A stretch of 64,000 bases of DNA from Lingula anatina (Eukaryota; Brachiopoda; Lingulata; Lingulida; Lingulidae): contig NW_019775475.1 in the NCBI RefSeq assembly GCF_001039355.2, forward strand, positions 296,824 through 360,823, read 5' to 3'. Positions 61,563 to 64,000 of this stretch are shown one piece after another (positions within the stretch are counted from its first letter, which is position 1; each line of letters begins with the position of its first letter). A program made the position numbers and the translations under genes. The notes below the pieces were generated by a model that was not told where the DNA came from, did no database searches, and saw nothing but the letters and a program-made list of their open reading frames with translations.

Positions 61563-63651
61563 CTGAGCTTCATCATCTTCGGAAGCCGTACTGTCCGCGA
61601 TACTTTCTTTACTTCGAGATTTGAAAATCTTTGCCAGCCCAATGCTGAATTTCTTTTCTGTAAAATCAAAATTAATCAAACTTCATTATCAAAATAAACA
61701 GAGAAAGGTACATGGAAAACAATAGTGTGATAGTAAATAAACCTAAGGGTGTATATACTATATAGGTACCTGTTATAGAGGGTTAAAATTATCTTTTTAA
61801 ATGTAAGCAATTTTTAACCTCATCTTGCATCAAGCTAATGTAAAGATTACTTAATAATCACATTACTCTAATTCAGTAATTTTAAATAATTATTCATGAT
61901 CATTCATTTTTTTTTTATACCAAATTATATACACTATACCCTTCTTTTTTTTTTTTTTTTTTTTTTTTTGAGAAATTGCAGTGTGATTTTAATAAAAACT
62001 GGAATATTTTCTAGACAGTCCTTTTACTTAGCCATATTCTTAATACATCAAAAGTTAACTTTCAGACCAGTGTAGTAGCCCAGAGCTGGCTAACCTAACT
62101 GTGGACTGGGTGTGGGGCTTGTCTTGGCAGACCCTGGTGGACTAGAGCGAGGTGAAGACTGAGGACTTCCTTTAGGACTGGCCCTGGGACTAGCCCGGGG
62201 GCTGGGACGGGGACTCTTCTTTAATATCCCTCTCTGTGGTGCCTTGGTGTACTTGTGCGGTTTCAGCGTGTCTCCATTAGCTGTTTGTTCTGGTGGCTGG
62301 AATGATGGCAGAGATAATGTAGTAATATCATTTCACATATATTATCACACCATCTGGATTGGTCTAACTCCCTGGGAAGTCTCAATAAATTGCTATGAAA
62401 TAACTGGCTTAAATGTCTGTCAGGCCCACCAAATAAGCTAGGGGGTAAAGATAATTACACCCTATCAGCTTTACTAGGCATGACAGGCATTCAAGCCAGT
62501 TAAGGGGATAGTAATGTAGTGAGACTACCCAGGGAGATAGATCAATCCAAATATCTGTGGGAATGGTCATTGTGATTATCATTCAAATCCACAAACACAC
62601 ACATTGTTTACCGTGGAGTCCAGCTTCAACTAGACCTGTCCACCACTGTCCACTTTGCTGGCGACAGGGGTCACCGTAAACCTGGCAGACGGCTGGCGGT
62701 GGACCTTCACGGCATTCAACATATCTCCACTGCAGGCCGCCATTGGTCGCGTCCCCTCGGTATCACCTTGGGACGTCCTCTTCTCCAGCTGTTCCTTGGC
62801 TCTCTTCCTCTCCTCCTCTTCCTGTTGCCGTTTATGTAATGCCTCTTCCACTGCTGCCAGGCGGCGCTGTCGTCCAAGCTGAGCCTCCAGTAGCAGTTCC
62901 AGCTCCAGTCTCTGTACAGACCCAAGGAGAATCATGGACTCTGGAAATATATACAACATAATGATTTGATTGTCTTCTGAATGGCATAGCATTATACTGT
63001 ACACACTATATATTAGTGTCCTAAAACTTAAAAATTAATGTGTTTCAGTTTAAGCTGTTGGATGAAAAAGATCATTAGAATATCAAAGGAAAGTGCCAAA
63101 ATGAAATACATCAATACAACCTGATAATATCATGTAAAACTGACATCCAAGAATATAACACTCAGTAAGAAGACTACATAACTGTGCATATAGTTCAGTT
63201 ATTAAATCTCATGTCTTAGAATCTAGCAGAGTTCATGTTATGCCAGTGCTATGTTCAAGGTATAGCAGACAGGACAAATTAAGGGCAGACAGAAGAGCTT
63301 TCATACATATATTATGCTTTAAACTAAAAATGTGACTGGTTCAACTTCAACACTGCTTCCAAGAACCATGGTTCCATCCCTGGTTAAAAACATATTAGAG
63401 ATTCCTGATTGGGATTTCAGGCACTTCTCCATTTGATTGGTAGGAAAGAATCAAAACTTAACCAGTGGTACCACATATGTCTGTGTACTTTACCTGGGGC
63501 ATCCACCAATGGGAATGTCCTTAACTTGGATGTCTCCAATAGATTCTTCACATCCTGGTATGTGGCGATATAGCTGATAAACCTGATGTCACGGATCAAG
63601 AAGTCCTCCACAAACACATTGTAAGTGCTGCAAAGACACCAGACATTAAAA

Positions 63652-63696
<45 letters not shown>

Positions 63697-64000
63697 GAGA
63701 ATTAAGTCAATACACCATGAAAAAGTGCTCCACCCATGGCAGCTGCCCGTGGGGAGCTATATATATATCACATGAAGTCCTTCTCAAGTACATAATATGG
63801 ACTGTAAGAAGGATATGATTACACATTTGACATGGATTACTGCACGTACAGAAAAATGTTTTGTACTGAAAGTATTACCTGGACTTGGTGGGGATGATAT
63901 GACATATTACTTGGACTTGGTAGGGATGATATCACATATTGCCTGGACTTGGTGGGGATGATATCACATATTACCTGGACTTGGTGGGGATGATATCACA
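61563..64000 (-). CDS. CLC-1/2-type voltage-gated chloride channel, internal exons around CBS1
   Basis: Exons in transcription order: 63627-63494, 62940-62636, 62296-62095, 61657-61563; an upstream exon ends at or beyond the right edge. Junctions are phase-consistent (2, 1, 0, 1, 0). The first gives YNVFVEDFLIRDIRFIS, then DVKNLLETSKLRTFPLVDAP; the next begins ESMILLGSVQRLELELLLEA and QLGRQRRLAAVEEA. These are the CBS1 halves of vertebrate CLCN1/CLCN2. There follow an EEEERKRAKEQLEKR charged helix, a Ser/Pro tract (SPRPSPRASPRASPKGSPQS) and KKFSIGLAKIFKSRSKESIA with SEDDEAQ, forming the cytoplasmic linker before CBS2. CBS2 was not found to the left, where a P450 pseudogene on the other strand lies; it may be beyond it, rearranged or missing. 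A plasma-membrane chloride channel is the known role of the family. Confidence 0.82.
62350..62570. mobile_element. MITE related to 27332-27523, in a CLC intron
   Basis: CATCTGGATTGGTCTAACTC at the left pairs with the complement of GATCAATCCAAATATCTGTG at the right. Shares CTAACTCCCTGGG and the TAGTGAGACTACCC block with the copy near 27.4 kb. Confidence 0.65.
63653..63693. repeat. (TA)n microsatellite
   Basis: Just upstream of the CBS1 exon on the minus strand. Confidence 0.9.
63876..64000. repeat. 32-bp minisatellite built from a CLC exon end and its splice donor
   Basis: Almost four copies of TACCTGGACTTGGTGGGGAT plus GATATCACATAT. On the minus strand each unit reads ATCATCCCCACCAAGTCCAG then GTAAT, i.e. 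residues IIPTKS and a donor. The donor is GTAAT in three units; one reads GCAAT. The phase-2 end matches the next exon, which starts with the C of a Ser codon. Confidence 0.8.

Noticed and set aside
1-64000. CRISPR arrays, operons or bacterial defence loci
   Set aside because: The DNA is intron-bearing eukaryotic sequence; the tandem repeats seen have no spacer structure.

Overview
The window looks like nuclear DNA of an invertebrate deuterostome, most likely a cephalochordate (amphioxus, Branchiostoma type). Genes are intron-rich with GT/AG borders, and microsatellites and short inverted-repeat transposons are dense. The gene set (VWDE-like, contactin-associated-protein-like, CARD plus coiled-coil, CLC channel, CYP1/17-like P450, MCT) fits a chordate-grade animal. 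Single Ns, one 202-N gap and near-identical blocks beside them suggest an assembly from a very heterozygous genome, with alleles laid end to end. The species call is inference; no species-diagnostic sequence was recognised.

Layout: (1) 1-12083, + strand: the 3' 21 exons of a VWDE-like secreted protein, with a VWFD domain, one EGF and two C-terminal Cys-rich modules. (2) 14012-25898, - strand: a complete CARD plus coiled-coil gene whose 9.2-kb first intron holds a 1.6-1.8 kb direct duplication. (3) About 26.3-35.9 kb: no convincing gene; MITEs and simple repeats. (4) 35957-38485 and 46047-49299, + strand: two four-exon paralogues, each a signal peptide, a PAN/apple-like domain and a fibrinogen-like segment of contactin-associated-protein type. 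(5) Between them: an apparent haplotype duplication around the N gap, a two-exon internally deleted monocarboxylate-transporter gene, and an LTR-retrotransposon gag fragment cut by a MITE. (6) 51.1-52.6 kb, - strand: two phase-compatible exons, one with a canonical EF-hand loop. (7) 54231-55245, - strand: a complete three-exon gene for a 75-residue secreted protein with ten cysteines in the predicted mature part. (8) 57542-61070, + strand: a cytochrome P450 pseudogene with a frameshift, a LINE in an exon and no heme-binding half. (9) 61563-64000, - strand: exons of a CLC-1/2-type chloride channel around its first CBS domain, running off the right edge.

The genes form no operon-like unit. Several products are extracellular or membrane Cys-rich proteins, and one (the CARD protein) is a likely innate-immunity or cell-death adaptor. 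The most novel items are the small Cys-rich secreted gene, the compact PAN plus CNTNAP-type pair, and the CARD coiled-coil protein.
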